DNA from: Termitomyces sp. T153 | Lineage: Eukaryota > Basidiomycota > Agaricomycetes > Agaricales > Lyophyllaceae | Reading direction: 5' to 3' | Length of the DNA: 64,000 bases | Assembly (NCBI GenBank): GCA_018296165.2 | Contig: JACKQL020000031.1 | Span: forward strand, 186,001-250,000 | Shown here: one piece after another, positions 48,397 to 61,320 of the stretch | Layout: every line of letters begins with the position of its first letter | Numbering within the stretch: position 1 is the first letter of the stretch | Notes under the pieces: generated by a model | Databases searched by the model: none | What the model saw: only the letters and a program-made list of their open reading frames with translations | Told to the model about the DNA's origin: nothing | Program-made: the position numbers and the translations under genes

Positions 48397-50908
48397 ATGG
48401 GGTCGACGATTGCCGTTAACGACTCATACTCTCTACACGTTCCAGACTCTTCGAGCTCATCTATGCAGGAAGAGTCGAAATCAGTGAGAGACCGATACGA
48501 CTCGGATATCTGCATCCACCAAGTTATTCAAGTGTACCCGAATGTTAACAGGCGCCAACTACATTCCTTCATCGAGAATAACACCAATAAAAAACCCCAT
48601 ATCATCGTCGACCATGCTCTAAGCGCCATCCGTAGTGGTTCCATCAACCTAGAGGCGCCCAGTCTTGGAAGCAGCTCTGTCAAACGCAAATATAGTGCCA
48701 ATGAGGAACACAACGGAGTGAACGAGGCTCTTAAGCGGGCTAAGGTCGATTCTGCAACCAGGGTACGGCCACGAAGAAGGGGGCCGGACTATGTTGAGCT
48801 TGCTGTGGTATGTCCGTTCTTTCCTAGATCGATATAGAGTGAGTTGACTTTGGTCGACTCACAGAGTCGGTTACACGAAGATTTTTGCTATGTTGAAGAA
48901 AGGTTGATCCGCGGTGTCTTCAAGTCGCGTGGCTCATGTTATGCACTTACTCATCTTTTCCTTCTCACCAAACAAAGAGAAGTTCTCAATCGATTACATT
49001 TGACGGCCGTCCCTCCTGTCCCCAACCTGGTGAAGTCGGATAAAGGAAAGAGTCGTGCAATGGAAGATGCTGAGTTTGATTGCGAGCGCAAATGGCTCCT
49101 CGAGTTCCTCACCAATCAAGAGAAAGGCCATGCGCGAGTCGTGGCGGAGGGTGAAACATTACAAGACCAGATCGAAGTTATTGGTGATGGCGAACGAATG
49201 ATAGATTGTGGTTGTTGCTTCACAGAATACCCTTCCGTGAGTCTTCGAATTTCCCCTCGTGATTCACGAACTAATCTATATCCAGAATGACATGACTTGT
49301 TGTCCTGACAGGCATATGTTTTGTCATGGGTGCATCTCCACCTATTGCTCTAGCTTGCTTCTTCTTCAAAAATCAAGGATCCCATGTATATCCACAGAGG
49401 GATGCAATAGCTTCTTTTCTGCCTCTGCCCTTCGGCGTGCACTTGATGAAAAACAGTTTGGCCTATGGGAACGTTTGGATCAGCGAAGGGAGATTGCAGC
49501 ATTAGGACTTGTTCTGGAAGATTGCCCATTTTGTGAATTCTCCTGTGTGATCTCTGACGCTCAGGCGACTGTTTTCGTCTGTGGTAACATGGACAAGTGT
49601 GGCAAAGAAAGTTGTCGAGAGTGTAAGAAGCTGGTACGTCACCATTCTGCCAGTCTTACTAGGACAACAGTTCATAGAAATTGGATATCAAAGAATCATC
49701 TCCCAAAGACTTGCCAAGGTGAAATTCTTTCCGATGTTGGCCTTTTCATCTATCCGACGATCTTCAGAGGTCCGCGATGACGAGATCAGAGAGGGGCGTC
49801 ATGCCATTGCAGAAGCTATGAGTGAGTTGTGTTTTTCGGACTCATCAAAAACTCGACCCAGCATGTAATGTTCAATAAATAGGTCGTGCTTTGATGCGAA
49901 ATTGTCCCAAATGTGATACGCGTGTGTTTGACGTGTTTTTCTTCTTTGGTTCAGTTCCTGATTTCTGGCCTAGCATTTATTAAAGATGATGGTGTATGAT
50001 CTATTCAATTTCATGATAGATCTCAACTAACAGCCCATGTCGCAGTGCAACAAGATAACATGCCCTTCTTGTGGCACATTGTCATGTTATATCTGTCGAA
50101 ATGCTATCACAGGTTATGACCATTTCGATTCTGTATGTCTTTATCTTTCATCTTAACTCTCTTCCATGATCGTTCACACCCTGATCAGAGCCAGCCGGGA
50201 CGATGCAAGGTGAAAAAAAGCAATGGGAAATGCCCACTCTTTGATGCTGAGACAGACAGGCATAACAACGATGTCGGTCTGGTTCCGTTTTTAGGCTATC
50301 AGATAATTGACTTGCTCTAGGTCATACAAGCTGCTGCTGTTGCTCTTGAACAAGTCAAGCGCGACCTCCCAACTGTAGAGCAGCACGAACTTCGAGTGGA
50401 TCTACCTCCTCCGCCCCGTCAAAAGCCATCACCTCGTCGGCCACGTCATAGAGCCCAGGACAGGCGGCCCCAATATCCTGTGTTGCCGATCAATCAGCCC
50501 ATCCCGGGCATCTTGCAACAAGCAATGCCGCTATTGGCACTCGCCCCACAACCTATAAATCTGATGCACGATCAGCGATTTGTACCTCAGATCGGCCAGA
50601 TTGGACCTCCTGGAGCGTTACGGAACATACCGTTTCCCATGTTTCAGCAACAACAGTTCATTCCTGATGGATTCCAGCAACAGCAGTTCATTCATAATGG
50701 ATTCCAGCAACAACAGTTCATTCCTAGTGGATTCCAGCAACAGCAATTCATTCCTAACGGATTCCAGCAACCCGGGTTCAATATTGTGCCTGCCCCGCCT
50801 CAGTTCGCCGTTCCACCAAAACCTTTACCACCACTTTATCACTTTCCTGCCCATGCACCGGCGCCACCTCCGCCTCCGCCACTTTTCCACCCTCAGGCTT
50901 CTTTGTAG
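48397..50908 (+). CDS. RBR-type RING ubiquitin ligase (RNF216/TRIAD3-like)
   Basis: Probable E3 ligase of the RING-between-RING class. From Met 48397 (MGSTIAVNDSYS) a CUE-like segment (CIHQVIQVYPNVNRRQLHSF) and a basic linker lead to RING1: MIDCGCCFTEYPS, spliced to NDMTCCPDRHMFCHGCISTY. The IBR reads LEDCPFCEFSCVI and CGNMDKCGKESCRECKKL, spliced to NHLPKTCQE and VRDDEIREGRHAIAEAM. RING2 is LMRNCPKCDTPFIKDDG, then CNKITCPSCGTLSCYICRNA, whose Cys residues include the candidate catalytic one. A pair of short exons with KSNGKCPLFDAETDRHNNDV follows. The last exon is disordered and Pro/Gln-rich, with four FQQQQFI repeats. It is a paralogue of the minus-strand gene at 29-30.7 kb; this copy has no stops. 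Confidence 0.88.
50642..50761 (+). repeat. Four 30-bp coding repeats (FQQQQFIPxG)
   Basis: Units read FQQQQFIPDG, FQQQQFIHNG, FQQQQFIPSG and FQQQQFIPNG at the end of the RBR ligase. A partial fifth unit (FQQPGF) follows. Confidence 0.92.
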
Positions 50909-52217
50909 CATTCACGGAACACGTACCTCGACAACCAATCGATGAGATTTCCCCCGTCATCTCTATCTACCCTGCCCTTCCAGACCCAGCATCACCAAGC
51001 GCCTTGATTTGCTTAGTCCGTCTCTAGAGTGATGCTATGTCGCTCAGGTCAAGAGGTGCTTGTTCATCATGATAGTTATGGTAGTGAGCTCGCAAATTGA
51101 AGCTTAAAGGTTCATCTGTTGACTTAGAATTTGATCATATGTTCGTCTTTCCCTTAACATATTTCCATATAGTTGCATCATCTCATGGACCATCAATTCT
51201 GCATTTGTACGATTTTATGCATTACCAGCAAGAACGATATACACGAACTAAAATTGGTGTTTCCAAATTGTATTGATCAGTAGATATTATGATCATTCTC
51301 GTCTCAAGAGAACAGGATTGAATCATTGCTTGACAATTGACTGTACTTGCAGTAACTCGGATACAATTAACTGCCACGAAAAATAGTGTATCATGTATTC
51401 GTCAGAAAATACGCTGTCCGGTATCTTCAAGCTCCGACGACTTCGTATACAACATCGTTACCGCTGTCGTACTGCCAAAAGACGAGAAAAGCTGTTTTTA
51501 GCTGATACGATATTGCTCAGCACTGCTCGAGCTTTCCAGAACTTCCATAACGAGAAGGATCCAATGATTAATGATCGCAGTGAAACGCCAGAATATGTTG
51601 ATTGTGCTTATGCTGGGTAAATAGGACTACGCAGAATACGAGCCACAGATGGCATTCCGCTATGGATTGATTGTCTAGCACTTTCACATACGAATCGGGG
51701 ACAAAAAACCTTGTCAATTCTGTGGCCAAAGGTCATCCGTTCAACGAGCCCCTCGCCGCCAACGGCTCCAAATGATCGAAGCCAAGGCTGATGGATCAAA
51801 ACAAGAATGGTACACTCTTCGATATGCGGGCAATCATACCATTTCAGAGTATGATAGAGGTGAAAATAATACGGACAAAAACTTGCATACTTTCGTTTTG
51901 GTTGAACTTGAGCGCTGAGCAGCTGTCATCGTGTAATATTCCAACAGTACTTATCCGTATGAGTAGTGACCACAGCGGGAAACAAAACAGTACACTTCTT
52001 CCTATAGATATGAGTATATTCATCAGGGTTCATGAAAGAATAGGCAGAGATCAAGCAGAGACAGGCTCGACAATTCGTGTCCAGAAGATGACGGCAGAAT
52101 ACAAAGAGGTTGTTTACTTTTGATGATTCTGATGGTGGTGCGTGACACGGTAATTTCTGCATTCTACGTCTCAACCTTTCCTACTTATCCTACCTTTCAT
52201 CGACGCAAACTTGGCTC
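50909..52217. other. Intergenic DNA between RBR ligase and Munc13-like gene
   Basis: Several open frames (51393-51620 and 51791-52123) are present, but I could not splice them into the downstream gene or match them. The region may hold 5' UTR exons. Confidence 0.4.
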
Positions 52218-55200
52218 ATGTCAAGCCGAAGCTATGACGGCTACTCACAAGAGAAGCGAGTCTCAAAGCATCGGGTTACTGAAGAGGATCTATTTGAGTG
52301 TGTACACCACTCTGTCATTGTTGGAGTCTTCTCTGACTACTTCATCCTAGATATGTTCTGCGCGTAGCGTAAGTGTACCAATATCTGAAGGCATTATCCA
52401 ACTTCTAAATCAATTAGTATCTTGGGATACCTCCTGCTCCCCAAGACAGTTGATACGACACCAAAGATATCTACAACAGAGGTTCGGGATCGGGAACACT
52501 CCTCTCGACTTTCAGCTTTGTCAAACTTCTCAATCAGTGACATGTTCAGAGATGTTAGAGATGGGTCAAAGAGCGTCAAGTTTCCAGAGAAGTTGCTCAA
52601 GGTGCTGGAGCTCAAGCTGCAGAACATCTCGATGGGGAAGGACCCTGGGTGCGTGATTGTGACCACGATCTACACGACCACAGACTTACATGTAAAAAGC
52701 TACTCTGACCAGCTGCTACGCAGGACGATGGCCAAATTCTATAATCAGTTCATGAACGATAGTTTCAAACGTCAAATGAAGGAAAATAGGAAGATTGAGG
52801 AGCTGATCTTGCTATTTGCCACTCACGCTACAGCAGTTCTCAGGAAGGAGCCTTCTTTAAGTGGAGACGGTTGGAAGATTGAGCTCAATAATCACATAGC
52901 GCAGTTCGTGAGGATGCTCCGGGAATGTCTACGGAGCCTTCATCATGTATCTCCGGAGCTTCTTTCTCGCCTCGACACATATACAGCAAAATTAGCACCG
53001 TCGACGCAAACTTACAGCGATTCAGGTTACGATTCTGGTTCTCCCTCGCGCGATCGTGACTCCATCAGCGTCCCTCCTATCAGCACGAACACGAACATCG
53101 CGGATATGTCCCTAGTTCGAACTGTTGCTCGTCTGTTCAAGTTGCCCGAGCCTGCAGTACAACAAGAGGTTGATAAAATGCTAGGAAAAATCGTCACGGA
53201 AAAGGCGAGAATTTCTGTTAGAGAATCATAGATATAATGACTCATTTTCGATTATGTACTCAGGCAGCGATGAACGATCTCAAGGCAAGACATCCACACC
53301 TTAGCATGCTCCACGGCTGATTCAACTCAACAGACATGCTTGAAAAATATAAATGCCGGCGCGTCATTCCCCGGACGACGGGACGATTTCGATACCGAGG
53401 CCGCGTGGAATCACTGGAAAACTCTCGAAACCACACATCTACAACAACTAATGGTTATTATGGTTCAATTCAACCCAGAACTCGCCAAGTCAACGCCATC
53501 TGAAGTAGCGTCGTCTTATCGTGCGTTTGAACCATCAAACGCGCGACCAGGATCCCTATGTACTGTGGACTCTCCTGGAGGCGTGACCACCCGCCATAGC
53601 TCAATTTCCAGCCGACGGTCTTTGTACGTCGACCAAGCAGATGGTGACGGTGAAGAGGATTTGCCCTTCACCTTCATACCCCCCAATCCTCGCAAATACT
53701 ACCGGCGACTACTCGAACATTGTCTTATAGCAGACCTGGAAGTTATGATGAGCCCTGAAGTCGATGACAATGACGAAGTCTCTCTTGGGATTCTATCCAC
53801 TCCACATCTTGAGCTTATCAATGAATGTGCTTTACGATGGCGAATAGGTCATTCCTACCGAGTAACTTGTTTTTTGGACATGGTGAAAGATTTTTACGAA
53901 CGTAACGATGTACCCCTTGAATGTATACCAGAAGCGCTCTCAAACGTTATGAAAATAATGCAGGAGACAGAGGTGGAGAACTGGCCGGTTCAAGACGTAA
54001 AAATTTCGAATCTTCTGTAGTTATGGTTTTCCCTGACTGATTGTTTTTTTTTTCTAGTCTGAATACCTCTGTCGGATATATGCAGCTCTCTTTAATATCT
54101 TCCTCTCCTCCCTCTATCATGCTATGGATGCACTTCCTAACCTCAAACCTTCCGAAATTCAGCCATACCTTGCTATCTTGGAACAAGTCCGAGATAGCGG
54201 TCTCCTCGAGAGGTACCATGTCGACATCAGTGCACGGCTCTTGGATGTTCAGCAACGAATACGAGAAGTGTCTACACATTTCTATGAGTTAAAAATGCAG
54301 GAACTGCAAAAAGCACCTGGTGTCAATCGTGCGCTACCTTTATTGCTTATGACCGACGAACTCGAGAAGTCAGTGAAACTCCTTGATAAAAGATTCCCTG
54401 AACCACTCTTAGGGTACGAAACGTTATGTCTCCTCATCGTCACCCTCGTTGATTGCCGTCCTTTACAGCCAACTCGATCTTGTATCACTCGTAGTTGAAA
54501 TAACTGTCCCACACTTTATAGTAGATCTGCAGAACTCTCAGAGACGCCTTTTTGAATCATCCATGAATGGCCCAACACCAGATGTCCCCATCCAAGACGT
54601 CTTTGCTCTCTACCGTCGATCAAAGACCCTGCTCGGCATGTATGCCGCTTTTGTACCCCAGTACGTCCCTATAGGCTTCTTGTCTCAATATAGTTGGAGT
54701 AAGCTGGCACGCAGAAAGGAGATTACGTTCAACATCACTGGCTTTTTTGAGCCTTATGTTCAGCAATGGCTCGTCAATACAGACAGCAAGACAGAACAAT
54801 GGGTACACGCCGTAAGTACCGTTCTATGCTGCGTTTGGAATGGGAGCTCATCAAGCTGTTTAAGGCTATCGCCGCAGACAAGGTAATTGAAATGTGTTTC
54901 ATTGCAAACGTTCTCTTATAAAAACTTCCAATTCTTGAACAGTTCGAAGCCGAAGGGTCTGAAGGGCACAGTTCCTCCATAGTTGACCTCTTCGATTCTC
55001 TACGAAGTCCTATCAACTTCTTGCAGGATTTGGAGTGGGAGAATGAGTATCAGAATGCACGGTTCTTCACAGGCTTATCCAAGGTAATTTGGACCACTTT
55101 TTCGTGCTCATGCACTAAGCTTAATGCTACTGTTGTCTTTCAGACTCTTTCTAAAACTGTTGAGCAGTATTGTCGAAACATCGAGTCCATGTTTATGGCT

Positions 55201-57071
55201 GAGATGTTTCCGCGACCAACGGATTACATACAGCCACAAAAGTCATCAGCATGGCTCGAGAAAGCCAAACAGCTTGCGGTAACAGGAGAGAAGCGAATTG
55301 AACCCTTCAACTTCCAGCCTCAATCATGTGTCAAACTCAACAATGTAGAGGCGGCGCGGAAGCTGCTCGATAACATGTACACACAAATGGAGGCAGACAA
55401 GATGGCTGAGGCGGCGGCAAAACATGCACCACCGCTCCCAGAGAAAGTGCAACGCGACAAGTTCTTGTTCACGGTAAAGATCATGATCGCCGAAGGTCTT
55501 GTTCCTTTGGATAGCAGCCCATCGGCGAAGTTAGATACCTTTGTCACCCTCAGTGATCCCGATGGCAATCGCCTTGCGAAGACAAGGACGATTTACGAGA
55601 CGCTGAGTCCTCGATGTACGTCCTTGTTTATTGGTTCCAGCGGATTCTGACATTGAATACATGCGCAGGGGAAGAATCTTTCGATATTTCCGTGGAGAAA
55701 GAGCTATGGTTGATGGTCAGCGTGCGTGACCGAGCTCTGGTAGGTAAACACGATACAGTCGGCCGCGCATATCTGTGTCTCGATCCAAGACGATTTGGTG
55801 ATTTCCTGGCTCACGAACTTTGGATGAATTTGGAGCCACATGGGCGGGTGCTGATTCGCGTGAGCATGGAAGGTGAGAAGGATGACATTCAATTCTTTTT
55901 CGGGCGGGCTTTCCGTTCGCTTAAGCGAGCTGAAGGCGACATGCTTCGAATTTTTATTGACAAGGTATTTTTTCCAACTACCGATGTGGCACCATCATTC
56001 ACGTGGTTAAATGAGATGTCACCGTTCGTCCGACAATGTCTTTCGCGCAATGTTGTTAAGAGCCTTTTGAAGTCTGGAAACTCAGCATTGGACTACAACA
56101 AAGCCCTTGACAACGTGACGGCACTTTATCGCTCCGCCATCGGGACGGTTAACAACGAGGTCCAGATCCCACTCCCACAGAACGAGAAACCACGCGTACG
56201 ACCTGAGGAATTGACGGATGTGGAGATTGAGCAAGCTATAGTCCCACTATTTGACTACCTTGACGCTAATCTCCAGACGCTCAACACGTATCTGAGCGAT
56301 TCGGCAAAGGAGATGGTGATGACGCGTGTCTGGAAGGAAATCCTGGCGGTTTTGGAGGGACTGCTGATTCCGCCTTTGTCCGATATCTCCAGCGACATGA
56401 AGCCGATGAGCGAAAAGGAGGTCGATATTGTGTTCAAATGGCTCAAGGTATGGTGCCTTAACCACTCTTTGTATGTAAGGCTCATTTCTTTCATAGTTTT
56501 TGAGGGATTACTTTTATGCGGGAGGCGAAGGACCGGTGCCTCTTGAAGTTCTGCAGAACCAGAAGTATCGTGACGTGTTCTCGGTACGACTGTACTATGA
56601 TTGGCACACGTGAGTAGGATTTGATACGAGTTTGAAGCGTGCCTTGACTTTCTCCAAGGGATGATCTCATGGAAGAGTGTGTTCGTATGATGCAGCAGGG
56701 CCTGCGGTCCTCCGGGACGATAAAGAAGCGCGCAAAGAGTGTTTACTCGCAAAGGAATCTTGGTACTATCAGAGAACGTAAGAAAGAGAAGCGACAGGAA
56801 AAGGAGGCCACGAGTGAAGAGACCATCCTGAGGATTCTTCGTATGCGGTAAGTCCTTTGAACTGTTTTTGGTACTTGGTACTGCCCCGGCCTAATAAGTA
56901 TCATTTAGACCCGGCACGTCCGAGTTCATTGCGCAGCAAATACAGATTATGAATGCCATGCAAGCAGAACAAGAGAAACGCGCCAGGGAGCTTGAGCAGC
57001 GCAAGCTGAAGCGACCAACAAATCGGCCCGCAAGCCAGATACCACCATTGCCTCCATTACCTGAGTCGTGA
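52218..57071 (+). CDS. Munc13-like protein with MHD1, C2 and MHD2 domains
   Basis: This family (fission yeast Ync13, animal Unc13) acts in vesicle exocytosis at the plasma membrane. The start at 52218 (MSSRSYDGYSQEKR) reads through RVTEEDLFE, an 18-nt microexon (YVLRVA) and ILGYLLLPKTVDTTP. The next conserved block is MFRDVRDGSKSVKFPEKLLK, then ENRKIEELILLFATHATAVL. MHD1 spans YYRRLLEHCLIADLEVMMSP to the conserved block beginning WVHAAIAADKFEAEG, including a second 18-nt microexon (AIAADK), then VDLFDSLRSPINFLQDLEW. The C2 domain reads FLFTVKIMIAEGLVPLD, KLDTFVTLSDPDGNRLAKTR, WEESFDISV and VGRAYLCLDPRRFGDF. MHD2 includes EQAIVPLFDYLDANLQTLNT and VWKEILAVLEGLLIPPL. It ends in a Lys/Glu-rich tail and IPPLPPLPES. 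More than ten short introns. Confidence 0.88.
52351..52368 (+). other. 18-nt microexon 1 of the Munc13-like gene
   Basis: Acceptor TTCATCCTAG before and donor GTAAGT after. The exon begins with the last base of a Glu codon and ends two bases into an Ala codon, so it joins exons 1 and 3 in frame. The upstream intron is 52298-52350 and the downstream one 52369-52417. Confidence 0.75.
54865..54882 (+). other. 18-nt microexon 2 of the Munc13-like gene
   Basis: GCTATCGCCGCAGACAAG encodes AIAADK between a GTAAGT..TTTAAG intron and a GTAATT..GAACAG intron, both phase 0. It restores the conserved junction WVHA-AIAADK-FEAEG. Confidence 0.85.
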
Positions 57072-57876
57072 TGTTCGTAACGTTCGTATTTCTGTCCTTA
57101 TCGGTCTTCCTCGTGCTTTCTAAAGATACCTCCTGATACCTTGCTTACATTATACTTGGTACATTACTGTTTACATGCCCAGTCTGGACTTCGGGAAAGG
57201 GACATTGTATTCCGAATTTGTTGTCGCACATATAGTAATTCATGGCACACATACATGCTGTCGTAGTGATTATAGGATTGCCCTAGTTACATAGAAGGCA
57301 GCCCTTTTGCGTCCAGAAGTCCATAGAAGCAAACAAGAGACTCGCAGCATGGCCTCAGCGCTCGGCAGCCTTCAGCAGACGTCTTTATCGCACGCTCTCT
57401 GACAATGATACCGGATCACGTCCAATTTACCTCGTCGCTATGTCGACTATCGAGCAGTTATCAAGGTAGCTGATGATAAGTAAGAGAAGCGGGCAAGACT
57501 CTCGAAAGGTGGGAACTGTTGCCAGCAAATCAGTGGGAACGCGGCTTATGTGACTGGCAAAACAAAGAACAATGGACTCCCTTGACCCGAAAACGACTCC
57601 CTTGACCGAAAACAATGAAAGCGCTTGAACCTTGGGAAACACCGGCCAAGCCTCCTGGGCCTACATAAAACTGGCAAGAGCGAACAATGACTTCGTACTC
57701 TCCTTCAGTCTGCAAGGCTCTCAAGCTACCTGCCGTTCATTCTTTTGACGTTCTCTCATCTGGTTAGGTGCTGGTTACACTTAAGGGTTTGTTCAATCAC
57801 GCGCCTGGTTTGCTCGCATTCCCCTTCTATCTCTGAACACGACTATTCAATATCAAATCCTTGTCCGATTGATTTG
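57072..57876. other. Intergenic DNA
   Basis: Holds the 3' UTR of the Munc13-like gene and the promoter and 5' UTR of the membrane-protein gene. A near-repeat of ACTCCCTTGACC(C)GAAAAC occurs twice near 57575-57610. No gene seen. Confidence 0.5.
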
Positions 57877-58935
57877 ATGTTGCCTCCTCGTGCTTGTGAG
57901 TATCTGTGTCAATATTATCTAGTTATGACTAACCTGAATTGATTTCCGACCAGACACATTCATCGGCCTCAACGGTGTTCGCATCCTGAGCATCATTGCG
58001 CTGACTCTGGTTTTTGCCAGCAATGTTGTTACTCTTGTCCAAGATATCGAAGCGGTCAATCGTTTCGTTGCTGCGGACAAGTCGGGGACCAATTTCACTG
58101 TGACATCCTCTGATGGTACCAATTCGACGATTTACATGTCGGACATGGATTATATTATGTGTGAACCTTGATAATATCTTGAACTTTTCCTTATTTCTTA
58201 TATGGTCGATTTTGAAGGGGAAGCACAGTGCCCAATCAGCCAGCTGGTGTCTTCTGGGCTGTTCTTAACAGGCTTCTGATCATCGGTCAGAGTATCTTGC
58301 TCATCATGTCAGAATTTGGATGGCCGTCGAGTTTCTTCGACCACTATTTTCCTGTGTTGGGTAAAGACTTCGGCCTCGGAGCTCTTGGTGTTATGCAATG
58401 CTTGTAAGCCTTTCCTTTTCCCTTTTCTTCCACTCTTGACGAGCTTGGACCTCACAGGATTGGCGCTGCTATCCTTTCACACCATGTTGATACCTTCACA
58501 CTCGTCGCTGCCTTCTTTCTCTTTTCAATTGGCTGTCTCAACATCTTAATTGGGCTAATTTGGCGAGGATCTGCCAGGGCGAAGCGTTCTTTGACCTCGT
58601 GGCGCGAACACGCAAAAAGTACTCTACCAACACACGTTGCTGGTGTTGACGTACGCCCTGTGGCGTCGGCTGCCACAGCTGCTGCGTCGTCGGTTGTTTC
58701 AAGCATGTTCACTAGAACTCAAAGCGATGCAAGTTCTTCGAAGGCTGGTTTTGGTTTTGGAAAACAAGGTGAAAAGGCTGCGGGGCTGAACGGTGGGTCA
58801 AGAATGGGGTCTATCTCATTCCGTTGCTGATTTAGAAATGTTTTAGGATATTTCATCTCTAAGCCGATTGAGACCTTGCCGCGTTATGTCGCCAAATCCA
58901 CACCCACAGGTAGCACCGATGCAACTACTGTCTAA
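57877..58935 (+). CDS. Four-helix fungal membrane protein, probably DUF7598-like
   Basis: Five exons encode about 250 residues. Splicing gives MLPPRAYTFIGLNGVRILS, then a membrane helix (IIALTLVFASNVVTLV), a polar loop with N-glycosylation-type NFT and NST sites, MGSTVPNQPAGVFWAVLN, a helix (LLIIGQSILLIMSEFGW), a short loop (FFDHYFPVLGKDFGLG), a helix (ALGVMQCLIGAAILS) and a last helix (TLVAAFFLFSIGCLNILIGL). The cytosolic tail is Ser/Ala-rich and ends TPTGSTDATTV. All four introns keep frame, including one that rebuilds a Met codon at DYI-M-GST. I recall this pattern from a fungal family of unknown function, DUF7598; the family name is less certain than the gene model. Confidence 0.82.
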
Positions 58936-60767
58936 CGGGTGTCCTCACCACCCCTTGTCAAGACCGCACTTTCTCTTCTGATGCGATTACACAGGATTGC
59001 TGACGAATGCAGACGACCTATACACATGCGTGGCGAGCCCGCGTTAATATTTAGTACCCCACTTCTTCTTTGTGAACAGCCTTTATGTAATTTGTCTAAA
59101 CAAATGTCGCGAGCATAGCGTTATGGAGTACATCTTTGAGTAGTCTACAGATAATATAGACATGTCCAATAGTGACAGCTCCACCTTCCTTAGTAAAGTA
59201 GACTCTACTTGTACAAAAGAAAAGCTGTAAGGCTGTAAATACGGCAGTTATTCTATAAGTGGACATTCAGTCCGGATAAGTGAGTTTGAAATATATAACT
59301 ATGTACAAACAAAGCAAACAGGCTTACTTCTGAGCACTTCTCCATTGCATGTAAGTCCTGAGTGAATAAAGATAATTTTGGTCTCTGTCTCCTCTCCAAG
59401 TATTTATGTCTTTCATCTGGTTTCTGAAGAAATTAGCTCATTTTTCCAGGAATGGTATAAAATCCAAGGTCCGAAACAATAGTGAGATATGTTTAGCCAC
59501 AGTAGGATAGCTCACTCAAAGCTCAGCTGTAGCCAAAGGCCACTGAAGAAGATATCAGATGTTCTTGAATAAGTTCTGGATAAGTGTCTTCAGTGATAGT
59601 GTCAACAATACAAAAACTGAAGAGCAGTTCAAAATTTCTTCATTGTGTAAATTGAATTTCAAAATTCAGAATGGTACCAAAAAAGATTGTATCTCGATGA
59701 AACCTTCATAGTTCTTTAGACTTGCTGGGGGAATGGCTGAAGGCCACTGAAAATTTGAAGTTCTAACTTAGAAAACTACACTTATTGACTTGGAAAAAGA
59801 AGTCACTCATCATCTCGACCATGAGATTCATTAATGGATATATAGACAGGACCTGTGGAATGGGCCCAATTCGAGAGAAGCTGAAACTTCATTGATGTCA
59901 GTACTTATTTGTTGATATGAATCTACACTTGCCAGTCCATATTGATAGTGAGATGAAGACCAAAATGATGGATGACTTGTTAGTTTGATTGGATTGGTTC
60001 CAACAGCCTGAGCTCAAGCTTGAATGTTGCCAGACTCTCTGATTTCATGAACAGTGTTGGTGTAGTGCCAATTCCAGTATGTATATCTGTCATGAACTAG
60101 TCTTCATTAGTGAAATCTCAAGGAGATTGTCTCTGATGCTTTCTGCAAATCCTGGCTGCATCATAAACCATTGCAGAGTCTTAATATTGATGTCTGTGGA
60201 ATTACTTTGAAGGGACATTGTTTTTGTTGTCTGTTTCAGTCAGTATATGATTCATATATGATTCCTGAGCAGGCCAAAACATTGCAGGCTGGTGCAGCTC
60301 ATCCATTTCCTTGGGTGTATGAAGCTTCCGGCACTTAGAGCAGGCCACATATTGCATAATGTACTGATCTGAATTGATCTCTAGCAGCATTTGGCACTTT
60401 CCTGAGTCTGTACAGATTGCAGAATTATTGGAACAACATTCTCGATGAATAAAGAATCAAGTGACATATTGAGTCCATTAGTGGCCTGCAGTATAGAAAG
60501 GTGATCATGTACATTCCTGATTGCAGTGCAAATCTATGCCAAGCAGATAGAAGCCTGTTCTTTATATGCAGGAGGCACAATCACTGGTTTCAACATCAGA
60601 TCAAGGAGTTTGTACATCCAGCAGCATAACAAGAGTCCAGATATGATCAGCAAGTCCAGCAGCAGCTGAATGAGGTTGTTCATCATGCAAGACATCATGT
60701 AGTTCAGGTTGCTAAAGCTCTTCTGATTGTTGAGGCCCATTTCTGGCTCCATCCTCAAGTTCATCCC
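58936..60767. other. Gene flank grading into AT-rich repeat DNA
   Basis: No gene recognised. A minus-strand fragment at 60202-60390 with a C-x2-C pair (YVACSKCRKLHTPKEMDE) may be a remnant of a DNA-transposon-associated ORF, but I cannot assign it. Confidence 0.4.
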
Positions 60768-61320
60768 TGTAAGGGGACCAGTCTTTGGACTGTCCCACCC
60801 TTGCCTAGCTTAGTCTGTGGGGATTAGCACCTCTATCTAGCCAACCTCCAGACCACCTGGTCCCTTCTTACTCCCTCACCATCTTTGCTCCCAAGCCTAA
60901 TGGGTATATTGCACCTGGCACATGGTATATTATTGTTGATCATTGATCCTTCTATCATGGGCTCAATTAGTCAATATTTCATAGTTATTGGCCTCTGCTT
61001 TGTCATATAGGTTGTAGTCAGCAGCCTCCAACTTAGTCATAGGTACTTAGTCATCTAGTAGCCTTGTAGTATATAGGTGGACCTGGAGATAGGATATCCC
61101 CAGTTAGCATTGCTTCTGGGTTTATTCACTAGCATAACTGTAAGCTCAGCCAGTGGAGCCCCTTGCCCTGCCTTACCCTCTGCCTTTGCCTATTGTTGGT
61201 CACCTGCCACTTGCCTGCTGTGCCTCTGGCCAGCTTGCTTGCTGCTCACCTCTTGACCAGATAGTCAAGATGTGAGTGGTGGGCTTGGCTTGGACTATCC
61301 ACAGCTGACATCCCCTTACA
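60768..61320 (+). mobile_element. Solo LTR with TSD ATCCC
   Basis: 553 bp from TGTAAGGGGACCAGTC to GACATCCCCTTACA, with 10-bp inverted termini TGTAAGGGGA/TCCCCTTACA and a perfect TSD, ATCCC (60763-60767 and 61321-61325). AGTATATAGG near 61067 suggests plus orientation. Its ends resemble family B, but the body is different. Confidence 0.92.

Noticed and set aside
51393..52123. Frames upstream of the Munc13-like gene as its first exons
   Set aside because: The Met at 52218 joins the conserved region with good splice sites; I could not link the upstream frames in phase.
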